Source of the DNA: Streptomyces sp. NBC_01255
Lineage (GTDB): Bacteria; Actinomycetota; Actinomycetes; Streptomycetales; Streptomycetaceae
Direction of reading: 5' to 3'
Length of the DNA stretch: 64,000 nt
Assembly: GCF_036226445.1 (NCBI RefSeq)
Contig: NZ_CP108474.1
Coordinates: 5,208,001 to 5,272,000 of the forward strand
Shown: piece by piece, positions 1-8,359 of the stretch
How positions within the stretch are numbered: the stretch's first letter is position 1
Layout: every line of letters starts with the position of its first letter
The notes under the pieces: generated by a model
Database searches by the model: none
Told to the model about the DNA's origin: nothing
What the model saw: the letters and a program-made list of their open reading frames with translations, nothing else
Program-made: the position numbers and the translations under genes

Positions 1-80
1 GCGAGACCAGCACGGCGCAGGCGGCGGGCACCGGCGCAGTCGTCGCGGCCAAGGACGCAAAGAAGGGGGCCGGCAGCTAG
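1..80 (+). CDS. C-terminal end of an unidentified protein (partial)
   Basis: One frame is open from the window edge to a TAG at 78-80 and encodes an Ala/Gly/Ser/Thr/Lys-rich tail ending AKDAKKGAGS. Such a low-complexity C-terminus is common in actinobacterial proteins and gives no function. The gene begins outside the window. It is called only because the frame reads into the window in the same direction as the next gene and has typical codon use; with only 26 codons visible it could be fortuitous. Confidence 0.4.
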   Translation, partial: ETSTAQAAGTGAVVAAKDAKKGAGS

Positions 81-238
81 GTCGAGAACGGCGGGCGCGA
101 GGTGGCATGGGCAGGGCAATCGCCTCTGTCCCTCCCCTCGCCCCGCCGGCCTGCCTGGCCGGTGACGGGAAGGAACCGGCCCTCGTCGCTGTTCTGCGCA
201 CAGAGCGAACTCATGCTGGTCGACAGAAGGGTGAGGCT

Positions 239-634
239 GTGTCAGTCATATTCAACGAGGAGACGCGCAAGCTGCTGGACGGGCGGAACTTCGCCACCGT
301 CGCGACCCTGAACCGGGACGGCGGGCCGCAGACCTCCGTGGTCTGGATCGCGCGGGACGGGGACGCGGTGCTGTTCTCCACCACGGCGGGACGCCAGAAG
401 GCGCGCAACCTCGCCCGGGACCCGCGGATCAGCCTCACCGTCTTCGACACCGAGAACCCGTACCGGTCCGTGGACATCCGCGGCACCGCCGAGCTCATAG
501 AGGACCCGGAGAAGTCGCTGCCGCTCGAGCTCTCCCGGAAGTACCTCGGCGAGGACCCGCCGGCCGAGCCGGCCGAGGTGCTCCGGCTCGTCGTCCGCGT
601 GACGCCGCAGAAGGTCACCGGCTTCTCCGTCTGA
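239..634 (+). CDS. PPOX-class F420/FMN-dependent oxidoreductase family protein
   Basis: The 131-residue product has the split beta-barrel fold signature of the pyridoxamine-5-phosphate-oxidase-like superfamily. An N-terminal helix leads into the strand FATVATLNRDGGPQTSVVW, followed by a strand pair ending LFSTTAGRQKARNL, where the Arg/Lys cluster usually contacts cofactor phosphate, and then the DPRISLTVFD strand. Family members use FMN or F420 to reduce small molecules; the substrate cannot be read here. GTG at 239 is preferred because a purine-rich AAGGGTGAGG lies just upstream and the family domain begins within ten residues. Longer upstream starts would add an atypical Pro-rich leader. 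It stands alone before the DUF2625 gene. Confidence 0.85.
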   Translation: MSVIFNEETRKLLDGRNFATVATLNRDGGPQTSVVWIARDGDAVLFSTTAGRQKARNLARDPRISLTVFDTENPYRSVDIRGTAELIEDPEKSLPLELSRKYLGEDPPAEPAEVLRLVVRVTPQKVTGFSV

Positions 635-720
635 CCTGCTCCCTCCGCGGGCGCAACGAGACCGCGGGTCGGCGCTACGTCCCGGCGGCTGCTCGCCCGC
701 GTGCGTGCGAGCATGCTCCG

Positions 721-1449
721 GTGCGTGAACTGAGTGAGCTGATCGAGGTCGAGGACCCGGCGTGGCCGGTCCTCGGCGAGGAGTTGCGAGGCGCGGCCGT
801 GCCCGTCGAGGTGCTGGACGCCGACGCGGGGCGCGCCGCCGCCACGCTGGTGCAGACGCAGGTGACCGCGCGGTCGTTCCTGGGCGCGTTCGTGCTGCAC
901 AGCGGCGGGGCGTTCGTCGACGACGGCTGGCTACGGGTGTACGGCAGTGCGGCCGCCGACGACTCCCGGCGGCTGCCCGCTCTCGCGAAGGTCAACAACT
1001 ACCCGCCCGTGACCGTCCCCGACTGGCGGCCCCAGGCCGGGCTCGTCGTGGCCCATGACGTCCTGGGTGGGGTGTTCGTCGTCCAGGGCGGACCCGCGGA
1101 CCAGGTCGGGCTGCCGGGACAGCCCGGGGAAATGGTCTACTTCGCGCCGGACTCGCTCCGGTGGGACGCGCTGGGCGCCGGCTACGGGGCCTGGCTGTCG
1201 TGGATGCTCGCCGGAGGCACGGAGGAGTTCTACGAGGGTCTCCGCTGGCCCGGCTGGCGCGACGAGGTCCGTGACCTGGACGGGGACCGGGGGCTCACCC
1301 TCTATCCGCCGCTGTGGTCCGCCGAGGCGCACCAGGACCTGGCGGCGACGAGCCGCGGCATCGTGGCGATGGCGGAACTCCTGGACTTCGAGCGGGAGAC
1401 GAGCGTGCAGTTCGACGAGGCGGACCCCGGATTCCTCGGGGCGCTGTGA
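721..1449 (+). CDS. DUF2625 family protein
   Basis: The 242-residue soluble protein matches the DUF2625 pattern: an N-terminal MRELSELIEVEDPAWP segment, then LVQTQVTARSFLGAFVLHSGG and DDGWLRVYGSA, and a later GGVFVVQGG and LRWDALGAGYGAWLSWML stretch. The family is known mainly from bacteria and has no established biochemical role. The GTG at 721 opens the conserved N-terminus. The stop codon overlaps the GTG of the downstream acetyltransferase by four bases, which suggests translational coupling. There is no signal peptide or membrane segment. Confidence 0.8.
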   Translation: MRELSELIEVEDPAWPVLGEELRGAAVPVEVLDADAGRAAATLVQTQVTARSFLGAFVLHSGGAFVDDGWLRVYGSAAADDSRRLPALAKVNNYPPVTVPDWRPQAGLVVAHDVLGGVFVVQGGPADQVGLPGQPGEMVYFAPDSLRWDALGAGYGAWLSWMLAGGTEEFYEGLRWPGWRDEVRDLDGDRGLTLYPPLWSAEAHQDLAATSRGIVAMAELLDFERETSVQFDEADPGFLGAL

Positions 1450-1952
1450 GCGGCACGGTCGTGCCGAGCACCGAGCGGCTCGACCTTCTGCCGCTCGCCG
1501 TCGCGCACGCGGAGGAGATGGCCGATGTCCTGGCGGACCCGGCTCTGCACGTGTTCATCGGGGGCGCCCCGCTGACCGCGCCCGAACTGCGCGCCCGGTA
1601 CGAGCGGCTGGCCGCCGGGTCGCCGGACCCCGCGGTGGTCTGGTGCAACTGGGTCGTGCGGCTGCGCGACGAGGGCCGGCTCGCCGGGACCGTACAGGCG
1701 ACGGTCACCGACGGAGGGCGGGTCGCGGAGATCGCGTGGGTCGTCGGCACGGACTGGCAGGGACGGGGGATCGCCCGCGAGGCGGCCCGGGGACTCGTGG
1801 CACTGCTCGCCGACCAGGGCGTACGGACGGTGCTCGCGCACGTCCACCCCGACCACACGGCCTCCGCCGCCGTTGCCCGCGCGGCCGGGCTCGCGCCGAC
1901 GGAGGAGTGGGAGGACGGGGAGATCCGCTGGCGCCTCGACCTTCCTGATTGA
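1446..1952 (+). CDS. GNAT-family N-acetyltransferase
   Basis: The 168-residue protein has the GNAT acetyl-CoA pyrophosphate-binding motif QGRGIA at residues 105-110, preceded by the strand AEIAWVVG and followed by helix EAARGLVALL. A late HVHPDHTASAAVARAAGL segment is typical of the RimJ/RimL-like branch. It would transfer an acetyl group from acetyl-CoA to an amine; the acceptor is unknown. GTG at 1446 overlaps the TGA of the DUF2625 gene (GTGA), so the two genes are probably cotranscribed. It converges on the Sel1-repeat gene. Confidence 0.85.
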   Translation: MSGTVVPSTERLDLLPLAVAHAEEMADVLADPALHVFIGGAPLTAPELRARYERLAAGSPDPAVVWCNWVVRLRDEGRLAGTVQATVTDGGRVAEIAWVVGTDWQGRGIAREAARGLVALLADQGVRTVLAHVHPDHTASAAVARAAGLAPTEEWEDGEIRWRLDLPD

Positions 1953-2056
1953 TCTCTCCGGGGCCGAGACCGGGGCCGGGGCCGGTGCCGGTCAGGCGTG
2001 ACTCGGCGTGTTCCGGGCCGTGGACAAGCCGTGGTCAGGCCGGGGCCGGGCCGTGG
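1953..2056. repeat. GC-rich convergent spacer with direct repeats
   Basis: Between the convergent acetyltransferase and Sel1-repeat genes the bases are built from repeated GGCCG and CCGTGG words. A 14-base unit CCGTGGTCAGGCCG occurs at 2029-2042 and again at 2051-2064, the second copy running into the end of the Sel1 gene. No clean terminator stem is visible. Confidence 0.6.
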
Positions 2057-2875
2057 TCAGGCCGTGGTTCTGATGTCCGACCCGCCGCCCCACACCGTGG
2101 CGATCAGGGCGTCCGCCGTGGCGGGGTCGCCCGCCAGGCGGCCCGCCTCGCGGACCTGGTCGGCGTCCAGGGCGCCGGACTTCGCCAGTTCGATCGCCTC
2201 GTGGACGCCGTCGCCCTCGCCGTGCGCGAGCATCGTGAAGAACCAGCGCACCGCCTGCACGGGGTCCGGGTCGGTGCCGAAGCCGTCGCGGTACCAGCAG
2301 GCGGCGGCGTGCATCGCGCCCGTGTGGCCGCGCTCGGCCGCCCAGAGGTACCAGGTCAGCGCCTCCTCGTCGCGGTCCAGCTCCGAGAGGCGGTCGGCGA
2401 GCAGGGCGCCGGCGATGTCGATGCCCTCCCGGGTGGCCGCCTCCAGGAGGCGCCGGGACTCGTCGGGGTCGTCGACGAGCTGGGCGAGGTTCAGGCAGGC
2501 GTAGGCGTCCCCGGCGTCGGCGGCCGACCTGAACAGGCCCGCGGCACGGTCGTGGTCCTCGTCGACGCCTATCCCTTCGAGCAGCATGTACCCGTAGGTG
2601 CGCTGCCCGGCCGGGTGCCCTGCCCCGGCCGCCGCGCGGGCGTACCGCACGGCGTCGGGCAGGGCCGACTCGTCGAAGTACTCCAGGTAGATCCCGGCCA
2701 GCAGCGCGGCGGCCTCCGCCGACCCCGCGTCCGCCAGCGGTACGAGGCCGACGGTCACCTGCGTCGCCAGCTCGGCGCCCTCCGCGCTGCCGTCCATGGC
2801 GGCCCGCACGAACGCGTGCCCGGCCGCCACCCACTCCCCGGCCTCGGCGGCCTTCCGTCCCTCGTCCAGATGCAT
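2057..2875 (-). CDS. Sel1/tetratricopeptide-repeat protein
   Basis: The 272-residue protein is built from alpha-helical repeats of Sel1 type (for example LAGIYLEYFDESALPDAVRYARAAAGAGHPAG, and GAMHAAACWYRDGFGTDPDPVQAVRWF near the C-terminus). Sel1-like repeats make superhelical scaffolds for protein-protein contacts; the partner is unknown. There is no signal peptide, so it is expected in the cytoplasm. ATG at 2875 lies nine bases after the stop of the YfhO-type membrane protein gene, so the pair probably forms an operon transcribed leftward. Confidence 0.8.
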   Translation of the reverse strand: MHLDEGRKAAEAGEWVAAGHAFVRAAMDGSAEGAELATQVTVGLVPLADAGSAEAAALLAGIYLEYFDESALPDAVRYARAAAGAGHPAGQRTYGYMLLEGIGVDEDHDRAAGLFRSAADAGDAYACLNLAQLVDDPDESRRLLEAATREGIDIAGALLADRLSELDRDEEALTWYLWAAERGHTGAMHAAACWYRDGFGTDPDPVQAVRWFFTMLAHGEGDGVHEAIELAKSGALDADQVREAGRLAGDPATADALIATVWGGGSDIRTTA

Positions 2876-2884
2876 GCGACGACC

Positions 2885-5224
2885 TTAAGGCCGGGGCCGG
2901 GAACGCCTGAGGGCGGTCAGGCGCCAGAGCAGCAGTGCCGCCAGTGCCGCCGCTCCGGCCGCGAGGCCAGCCCGCAGGCCTGGTGGGCGGAACGTGCAGT
3001 CGATGGTTCCGGACGCCGGTGCCGGGAAGGAGAGCAGGCCGCCGTACGACGTCGTCCGGGCTCCCCCGGCGCACTGCCAGCCCGCGATGCGGGGGGCCGC
3101 CATGACCACGGTGCCCGGGCCCGCGGGGACGGTCGCGGTGATGCCGTCCGGTGTGGGGCTGATCGCCGTGGCCGCCCTCGTGCGGAGGGAGTTCACCGCC
3201 GCCCGTAGACGCGCGTGGTCCAGGCAGCCGATCTCGGGCCTGCCGCCGGCCGGGACCTCCACCTTCGTGCCCGCCGTCCGCTGGACGCCCAGCGACGTCA
3301 TGGCCGCGCTGCGTTTCGGCCGGCCGCCCAGGAGGCCGGCCGTGCTCGCGCCCAGGCGGGCCCGGCCCGTCGCGTCGGGGGCCCAGAGGAAGACCTCGGT
3401 GCCGACCCGGCAGGCGCCCGCGCGCGGAGCCTCGTACACCCGGGCGCCCAGCAGGAGTTCCTGGTTGCGGAAGGGGGACGGGCCGTAGACCGGGGGCGGG
3501 CCCGGCGGGCGTACCGTCACGAGCGGGAGGTACGTGTCCGTGCGGGCCACGGCGCCGTCCCGCCACCGCGCCCCCACCCCGAACACCGCGTCCGTCACCG
3601 GGTTGTCCAGGCTCAGCAGGTTCCGGCCCCGCGAGGTCCAGCCGCCGCCGAGCGCCGTCAGCGTCGCCGTGAGGACCGCCGGGGTGTGGCTGCTGTAGTA
3701 CGCGGCGCCCTGACCGCCCAGGAGGAGGGGATCGTTCCCGGCGAACCGGGGGAGGCCCGTGTCCGTGCGGTACGCGGGCCAGCCGTCGGCCGCCGCCAGG
3801 GCCGCCGCCCGCCGCTCCTCCTCCGGACCCAGCGGGGGGTAGTCGTCGAGGCGGGTCAGTCGCTCGCGGTCCGCGTACGCCGTCGTCGCCGCTGCCTGGC
3901 CGAGCAGCGTCCCTGTGACGAGGAGCGCGGCGAGGATCCCGTACCGGCCCCGGCGGGGGAGGAGCAGCGCGCCCGCCACCGCCGCCAGGCCCGCGCCCGC
4001 CAGGAGCAGCGCCCAGCGCGTGACGACCTCGCTCGGCAGCGCGCCCGCCACGAGGACCACGACCACGCCCGCGCCGCCGAGCAGCGCCCGGCGGTCCGGG
4101 AGGCCGTGGGAGACGGCCGTCCAGGCGGCGAGGACGAGGATGCCGGAGAGGACGAAGGTCTGGCGGTACGGGCTGCCGTTCGGGGTGGCGAAGACATGCC
4201 AGAGGAGGTGGGTCGGGCCCCACTGCATCGAGAGCGCGACGGCCGCGCACAGGGCCGGCCACAGCCATCGCTCACGGCCCGGGACGTCCCGGCGGAAGAG
4301 CAGCGTCCCCGCGAGCAGCGGCACCGCCGTGCAGACGAAGGCGGCCGGGGTGGCGAAGCTGTACGTCGCCGGGAGCAGCCGGGCGAGGACGTCCGTACCG
4401 GCCGCCGGGCCGAACTCCCTGACCATGCCGGGGTGGGCGTGGCGGGAGCCGAGGAAGACGGGGACGAGGACGGGGGCCGCGAGGCCGATGCCGAGCGCCG
4501 TCGTCGCCACCGCCCGGACCAGGGTCCGTACGCGGAAGGCGTCCGTCGTCGCCAGCCGGACCAGGAGGACGAGGGCGGCGCCGAGCGTCGCCATGTACGC
4601 CGTGTAGAAGTTCGCCAGCCAGCAGACCGCCACCACCAGCGGCCCCAGGAGCGGCCTGCGGCCCTCCCGTACCCACTCGCCGACCAGGCAGAGCAGCGGG
4701 AAGGCGATCAGGCCGTCCAGCCACATCGGGTTGTACGTGCCCTCCGCGAGCGACCAGCCGCACAGCGCGTACGCGGCGCCCAGGACCGCCGCCCACCACC
4801 ACGCGCCGGTGCGCGGGCCCGGGCCGAGGCGGCGCAGCAGGAACGTCATCGCGGCCGCCGCGACCGCCGTCTTCAGGACGGTGATCCCGTACACCGCGTA
4901 CTCGATGTCCGCGCGGGGCAGGAGCGCCACCAGCGGGGCGAAGGGGCTCGACAGGTAGGTGCCGTAGTCGGGGAGGAAGCTCGTGCCCCAGCCCGCCCGC
5001 CAGTCGAGCAACAGCCCGCCGTCCGCGCGCCCGTGCAGCAGGTCCCAGAGGTGCGCGTGGAACGGCACGAACTGGTTCGCGAGGTCGTTGACGGCCCGGT
5101 GGCGCGGCCCGAAGGGGAAGACGCGGGCGACGGCGTCCCCGGCGCAGACGGCGACCGTGGCGAGCAGGGCGGCCAGCAGGGACGAGCGCCTGGTGTTCGA
5201 AGCAGTGTGGGCGGTGTTCGGCAT
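2885..5224 (-). CDS. YfhO-family large integral membrane protein
   Basis: The 779-residue polytopic protein begins, after the basic stretch NTRRSS, with a first membrane helix SLLAALLATVAVCAGDA, then a luminal loop rich in Asn, Phe and His (NDLANQFVPFHAHLWDLL) and about a dozen further helices. It ends with an extracytoplasmic beta-rich domain and a final helix AGLAAGAAALAALLLWRL before a basic tail. This layout fits the YfhO family (GT-C-like), whose B. subtilis member is linked to lipoteichoic acid glycosylation. Here it lies divergently beside a polyprenyl-phosphate glycosyltransferase, the usual donor-making partner of GT-C enzymes. ATG at 5224 is chosen; an upstream in-frame start at 5305 would add 27 residues and reach toward the divergent gene. 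Confidence 0.8.
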   Translation of the reverse strand: MPNTAHTASNTRRSSLLAALLATVAVCAGDAVARVFPFGPRHRAVNDLANQFVPFHAHLWDLLHGRADGGLLLDWRAGWGTSFLPDYGTYLSSPFAPLVALLPRADIEYAVYGITVLKTAVAAAAMTFLLRRLGPGPRTGAWWWAAVLGAAYALCGWSLAEGTYNPMWLDGLIAFPLLCLVGEWVREGRRPLLGPLVVAVCWLANFYTAYMATLGAALVLLVRLATTDAFRVRTLVRAVATTALGIGLAAPVLVPVFLGSRHAHPGMVREFGPAAGTDVLARLLPATYSFATPAAFVCTAVPLLAGTLLFRRDVPGRERWLWPALCAAVALSMQWGPTHLLWHVFATPNGSPYRQTFVLSGILVLAAWTAVSHGLPDRRALLGGAGVVVVLVAGALPSEVVTRWALLLAGAGLAAVAGALLLPRRGRYGILAALLVTGTLLGQAAATTAYADRERLTRLDDYPPLGPEEERRAAALAAADGWPAYRTDTGLPRFAGNDPLLLGGQGAAYYSSHTPAVLTATLTALGGGWTSRGRNLLSLDNPVTDAVFGVGARWRDGAVARTDTYLPLVTVRPPGPPPVYGPSPFRNQELLLGARVYEAPRAGACRVGTEVFLWAPDATGRARLGASTAGLLGGRPKRSAAMTSLGVQRTAGTKVEVPAGGRPEIGCLDHARLRAAVNSLRTRAATAISPTPDGITATVPAGPGTVVMAAPRIAGWQCAGGARTTSYGGLLSFPAPASGTIDCTFRPPGLRAGLAAGAAALAALLLWRLTALRRSRPRP

Positions 5225-5341
5225 GACGGGTCGAATATGCCAGCGACCGCGCGGGAAAGGCCCGGCCCGGCAGGCCAGTTCACGCGATGGTCGCCTGCCC
5301 GTCATCCGCGCGGACCGGCCGGGTCACCGGGCTCCGTTGTC

Positions 5342-6346
5342 GTGGTCCGCGTGCTGCTCTCGATCGTGGTCCCGTGCTTCAACGAGGACGACGTCCTCAC
5401 CCGCTTCCATGCCCGCGTGACCGAGGAATTCTCCCGTCTCGACGGGGAGTTCGAACTGGTCTACGTGGACGACGGGAGCCGGGACCGGACCCTGCCGCTC
5501 CTCCAGGAGCTCGCCGCCGCCGACCCCGGCCGCGTCCGCTACGTCTCCTTCAGCCGCAACTTCGGCAAGGAGGCCGCGATGCTCGCCGGGCTCCGGCACG
5601 CCGTCGGGGACGCCGTCGTCATCATGGACGCCGACCTCCAGCACCCGCCCGAGCTCGTGCACCGCATGGTCGCCCTGCACGCCGAGGGGTACGACCAGGT
5701 CGTCGCCCGCCGCACCCGCGAGGGCGACCGGGTCACCCGGACCCTGACCGCCCGCCTCTACTACCGGGCGATCAACCGGCTCGTGGACGTCGAGCTCGTC
5801 GACGGCGTCGGCGACTTCCGGCTGCTGTCCCGCCGTACCGTCGACGCCCTCCTCGGCCTCGGCGAGTACAACCGCTTCTCCAAGGGCCTCTTCGCCTGGG
5901 TCGGCTTCCGCACCACGACGTTCTCCTACGAGAACGCCGTGCGCGAGGAGGGCCGGTCCAAGTGGACCTTCGGCAAGCTCCTCAACTACGGGCTCGACGG
6001 ACTCCTCTCCTTCAACAACAAGCCCCTGCGGGCCGCCGTCTACCTCGGCCTGCTCCTCGTCTCCCTCGCCTGCGCCTACGCCGCCTGGATCGTCGTCGAC
6101 GCCCTCGCCAACGGCGTCGACACGCCCGGCTACGTCACGCTCCTCGTCGCCGTCACCGCGCTCGCCGGCGTCCAGATGGTGATGGTCGGACTCATCGGCG
6201 AGTACGTCGGCCGCATCTACTACGAGGTGAAACGACGCCCCCATTACCTGGTGCAGGAGACGGAGACGGGTCAGGAGGAGAGGGAGTTGCGGGCCGACAC
6301 CCGGCGGTCCGGTGACTCGTTGTGGGAAACAGTCGCTCCGAAGTAG
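5342..6346 (+). CDS. GT2 polyprenyl-phosphate glycosyltransferase (DPM1/GtrB-like)
   Basis: About 334 residues. The N-terminal GT-A domain has LLSIVVPCFNEDD at the start, YVDDGSRD (residues 41-48) and MDADLQHPPE (from 95), the nucleotide-sugar and metal-binding motifs of dolichyl/undecaprenyl-phosphate sugar synthases. SKWTFGKLLNYGLDG is the family's membrane-proximal motif, and two C-terminal helices follow (AVYLGLLLVSLACAYAAWIVV and TLLVAVTALAGVQMVMVGLIG). It should move a sugar from a nucleotide donor to undecaprenyl phosphate on the inner leaflet. The start is uncertain: GTG 5342 or 5351 fit the domain. It is divergent from the YfhO-type gene, with which it may work. Confidence 0.87.
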   Translation: MVRVLLSIVVPCFNEDDVLTRFHARVTEEFSRLDGEFELVYVDDGSRDRTLPLLQELAAADPGRVRYVSFSRNFGKEAAMLAGLRHAVGDAVVIMDADLQHPPELVHRMVALHAEGYDQVVARRTREGDRVTRTLTARLYYRAINRLVDVELVDGVGDFRLLSRRTVDALLGLGEYNRFSKGLFAWVGFRTTTFSYENAVREEGRSKWTFGKLLNYGLDGLLSFNNKPLRAAVYLGLLLVSLACAYAAWIVVDALANGVDTPGYVTLLVAVTALAGVQMVMVGLIGEYVGRIYYEVKRRPHYLVQETETGQEERELRADTRRSGDSLWETVAPK

Positions 6347-6426
6347 TGGCTACGGCCCCGGCGACTCCCTACCATCGATCACCGCAAGGTCGTTCAACTG
6401 ACGCACGACCCGCCCGGGAGGCTCCT

Positions 6427-7083
6427 GTGCACCGCCGCGATCGCCGCATTGCTCTCTCCGTCGCCGCCGCGCTCCTCGCGGCGCCGTTGCTCACCGCCTG
6501 CGGGAGCGACGCCCACCCAGGAGCGGCGGCCGTCGTCGGCGGCGAGCGGATCGAGGTGTCCACCCTCCAGGCGCAGGTCAAGGACGTGCGGGCCGCGCAG
6601 GCCGCCTCGCCGCAGTCCGCCCAGCTGCTCGGGGCAAGCGGCGACCTCAACCGCCGCAAACTCAACGCCCTGATCTTCGACCGGGTCGTGAACAAGGTCG
6701 CCGACGACAACGGCGTCACCGCGACCCGCGCCGAGCTCCAGCAGACCCGCGCCGCCTTCGTCCGCCAGAGCGGCGGCGAGGACCGGCTCGCGGCCGCGCT
6801 GCTCCAGGAGCAGGGCGTGGCGCCCGACCAGATCGACGACGTCGTCCGCCGCAACGTCCTCATGAACAAGATCGCCGCCAAGCTGGGGATCACCGAGACC
6901 CCCGAGGGCCAGCAGAAGCTGACGGACGTCTTCACCGCCGCCTCGAAGTCCCTCGACATCGACGTGAACCCGCGCTTCGGCGCCTGGGACGACGCCCAGG
7001 TCCAGCTCGACGGCGGCTACAACGGTGCGCCGTGGCTGCGGCAGGTCAGCCAGGACCCGGGCGCGGCCCAGGCCGGAGCCTGA
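6427..7083 (+). CDS. SurA N-terminal-domain lipoprotein
   Basis: A 218-residue exported lipoprotein: basic N-terminus MHRRDRR, hydrophobic core ALSVAAALLAAPL, and lipobox LLTAC with the acylated Cys at residue 25. The mature part AAVVGGERIEVSTLQAQV...LNRRKLNALIFDRVVNKVADDNGV matches the SurA/PpiC-like N-terminal chaperone domain; no PPIase catalytic domain follows. It probably acts as an extracytoplasmic folding helper. GTG 6427 is preceded by a GGGAGG ribosome-binding site six bases away. It lies directly upstream of mazG, an association seen in streptomycetes. Confidence 0.87.
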   Translation: MHRRDRRIALSVAAALLAAPLLTACGSDAHPGAAAVVGGERIEVSTLQAQVKDVRAAQAASPQSAQLLGASGDLNRRKLNALIFDRVVNKVADDNGVTATRAELQQTRAAFVRQSGGEDRLAAALLQEQGVAPDQIDDVVRRNVLMNKIAAKLGITETPEGQQKLTDVFTAASKSLDIDVNPRFGAWDDAQVQLDGGYNGAPWLRQVSQDPGAAQAGA

Positions 7084-7089
7084 GCGAGG

Positions 7090-7152
7090 CAGCTCGGGGC
7101 CGGGGGCCATGTCCGGTCCCCGGGACCGAGTCCGGGTCCCCGCCCCCGTCCG
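7090..7152 (+). terminator. possible GC-rich hairpin between lipoprotein gene and mazG
   Basis: A run with complementary CTCGG and ACCGAG ends and G/C-rich arms (GGGCCGGGGGCC, GGTCCCCGGGACC) lies just after the lipoprotein stop and can fold into an imperfect hairpin. It may end the upstream transcript; pairing has bulges, so this is a weak call. Confidence 0.35.
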
Positions 7153-7166
7153 GGTAGGTTCGAGGG

Positions 7167-8126
7167 GTGACATCTGAGAGCCCCGGCCGCATCGTCCTGC
7201 TGACCGCCAGCCACCGCGTGGCGCCCGGACTGCTGTCCTGGCCCGCGTGGCAGGCCCTGCACGGCGCGGACCGGGTGCTCTGTCCCGACGAGCGCCACCC
7301 CCAGCTGCCGTATCTGACGGAGGCCGGGGTCGCCGTCGAGCACGTCCTGCCCACCGCGCAGGAGCTCGTCGAGGACTGCGCCGGCGGCCGGACGGTCGTG
7401 CTGCTGCCCTCCGGCGAGGGCGACCGCGCCCTGACCGACGGGCTCGCCCGGCTCGCCGGCTCCGGCCGGGTCTCCATGCCCGACCTGGAGCTGCTCCCCG
7501 GCTCGTACGACCTGCCCGGCTCCCGCCTGCTCGACCTGGTGCAGGTCATGGACCGGATCCGGCGCGAGTGCCCCTGGTCGTCGCAGCAGACGCACAAGGC
7601 GCTCGCCAAGTACGGCATCGAGGAGGCGTACGAGCTCGTCGAGGCGATCGAGGAGGGCGACCACGAGGAGCTCCGCGAGGAGCTCGGGGACGTCCTGCTC
7701 CAGGTCGTCTTCCATGCCCGGATCGCCGAGGAGGACCCGGAGGAGCCGTTCTCCGTGGACGACGTCGCCGGGACGATCGTCGAGAAGCTGATCCACCGGC
7801 ACCCGCACGTCTTCGGGGACGCGACCGCCGAGACCCCGGAAGAGGTCAAGGCCCACTGGCTGCGGACCAAGGCCGTCGAGAAGCAGCGGGAGTCCGTGAC
7901 CGACGGCGTGCCGCTCGGACAGCCGGGGCTCGCGCTCGCCGCGAAACTGGCGGGCCGCGTGCGGACGGCGGGGCTCGACGTGCCGCTGCCGGAGGGCGAG
8001 GGCATCGGGTACGAGCTGCTCGGCCTCGTCGCACGGGCGGAGGCGGCCGGCGTGGACCCGGAGGCGGCCCTGCGGGCGGCGGCCCGGGCGTACCGCGACG
8101 CGATCCGCGCGGCGGAGGGGCTGTGA
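7167..8126 (+). CDS. mazG: MazG-like nucleoside triphosphate pyrophosphohydrolase
   Basis: A 319-residue protein with an N-terminal extension of about 110 residues (LLTASHRVAPGLL..., resembling a degenerate tetrapyrrole-methylase-like domain) followed by the MazG domain. Key motifs are GIEEAYELVEAIEEGD and EELGDVLLQVVFHARIA, giving the EExxE...ExxD magnesium site, with the signature IRRECPW before them. MazG hydrolyses NTPs to NMP and pyrophosphate, cleaning nucleotide pools. A TAGGTT box at 7155-7160 is six bases from GTG 7167, so the mRNA is probably leaderless. The stop overlaps the next small membrane-protein gene. Confidence 0.9.
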   Translation: MTSESPGRIVLLTASHRVAPGLLSWPAWQALHGADRVLCPDERHPQLPYLTEAGVAVEHVLPTAQELVEDCAGGRTVVLLPSGEGDRALTDGLARLAGSGRVSMPDLELLPGSYDLPGSRLLDLVQVMDRIRRECPWSSQQTHKALAKYGIEEAYELVEAIEEGDHEELREELGDVLLQVVFHARIAEEDPEEPFSVDDVAGTIVEKLIHRHPHVFGDATAETPEEVKAHWLRTKAVEKQRESVTDGVPLGQPGLALAAKLAGRVRTAGLDVPLPEGEGIGYELLGLVARAEAAGVDPEAALRAAARAYRDAIRAAEGL

Positions 8127-8350
8127 CGGAGCCGAAGGAGCGCCGGCGGCCGGCCGCCGCCAGGCAGTGGATCCAGATGATCCCGATCGCCCTGTTCGGC
8201 ACGGCGAAGGCGCTGGACGACGCTTCGGCCTGGTGGGTACGGGTCCTCTGCGCACTGTTCGCGCTGTGGGCCGTCACGGGGCTGGTACGGGTGGCCGTGT
8301 GGCGCCTGCGCAGGCGCGCCCGCGTCGTCGCCCGCTTCCGCCGGGCCTGA
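8123..8350 (+). CDS. small hypothetical membrane protein
   Basis: A 75-residue protein with a charged N-terminus (TEPKERRRPAAARQ), two short hydrophobic stretches (WIQMIPIALFGTA and WWVRVLCALFALWAVTGLVRVAVW) and a basic tail RRRARVVARFRRA. GTG 8123 overlaps the TGA of mazG by four bases, which argues for real coupled translation. No family was recognised; it may be a small inner-membrane protein cotranscribed with mazG. Confidence 0.6.
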   Translation: MTEPKERRRPAAARQWIQMIPIALFGTAKALDDASAWWVRVLCALFALWAVTGLVRVAVWRLRRRARVVARFRRA

Positions 8351-8359
8351 ACCCCCGGC

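Noticed and set aside
3215..5341. Extension of the GT2 glycosyltransferase frame leftward to 3215
   Set aside because: The extra 709 residues are antisense to the YfhO-type gene and have no GT motif; the enzyme starts near 5342.
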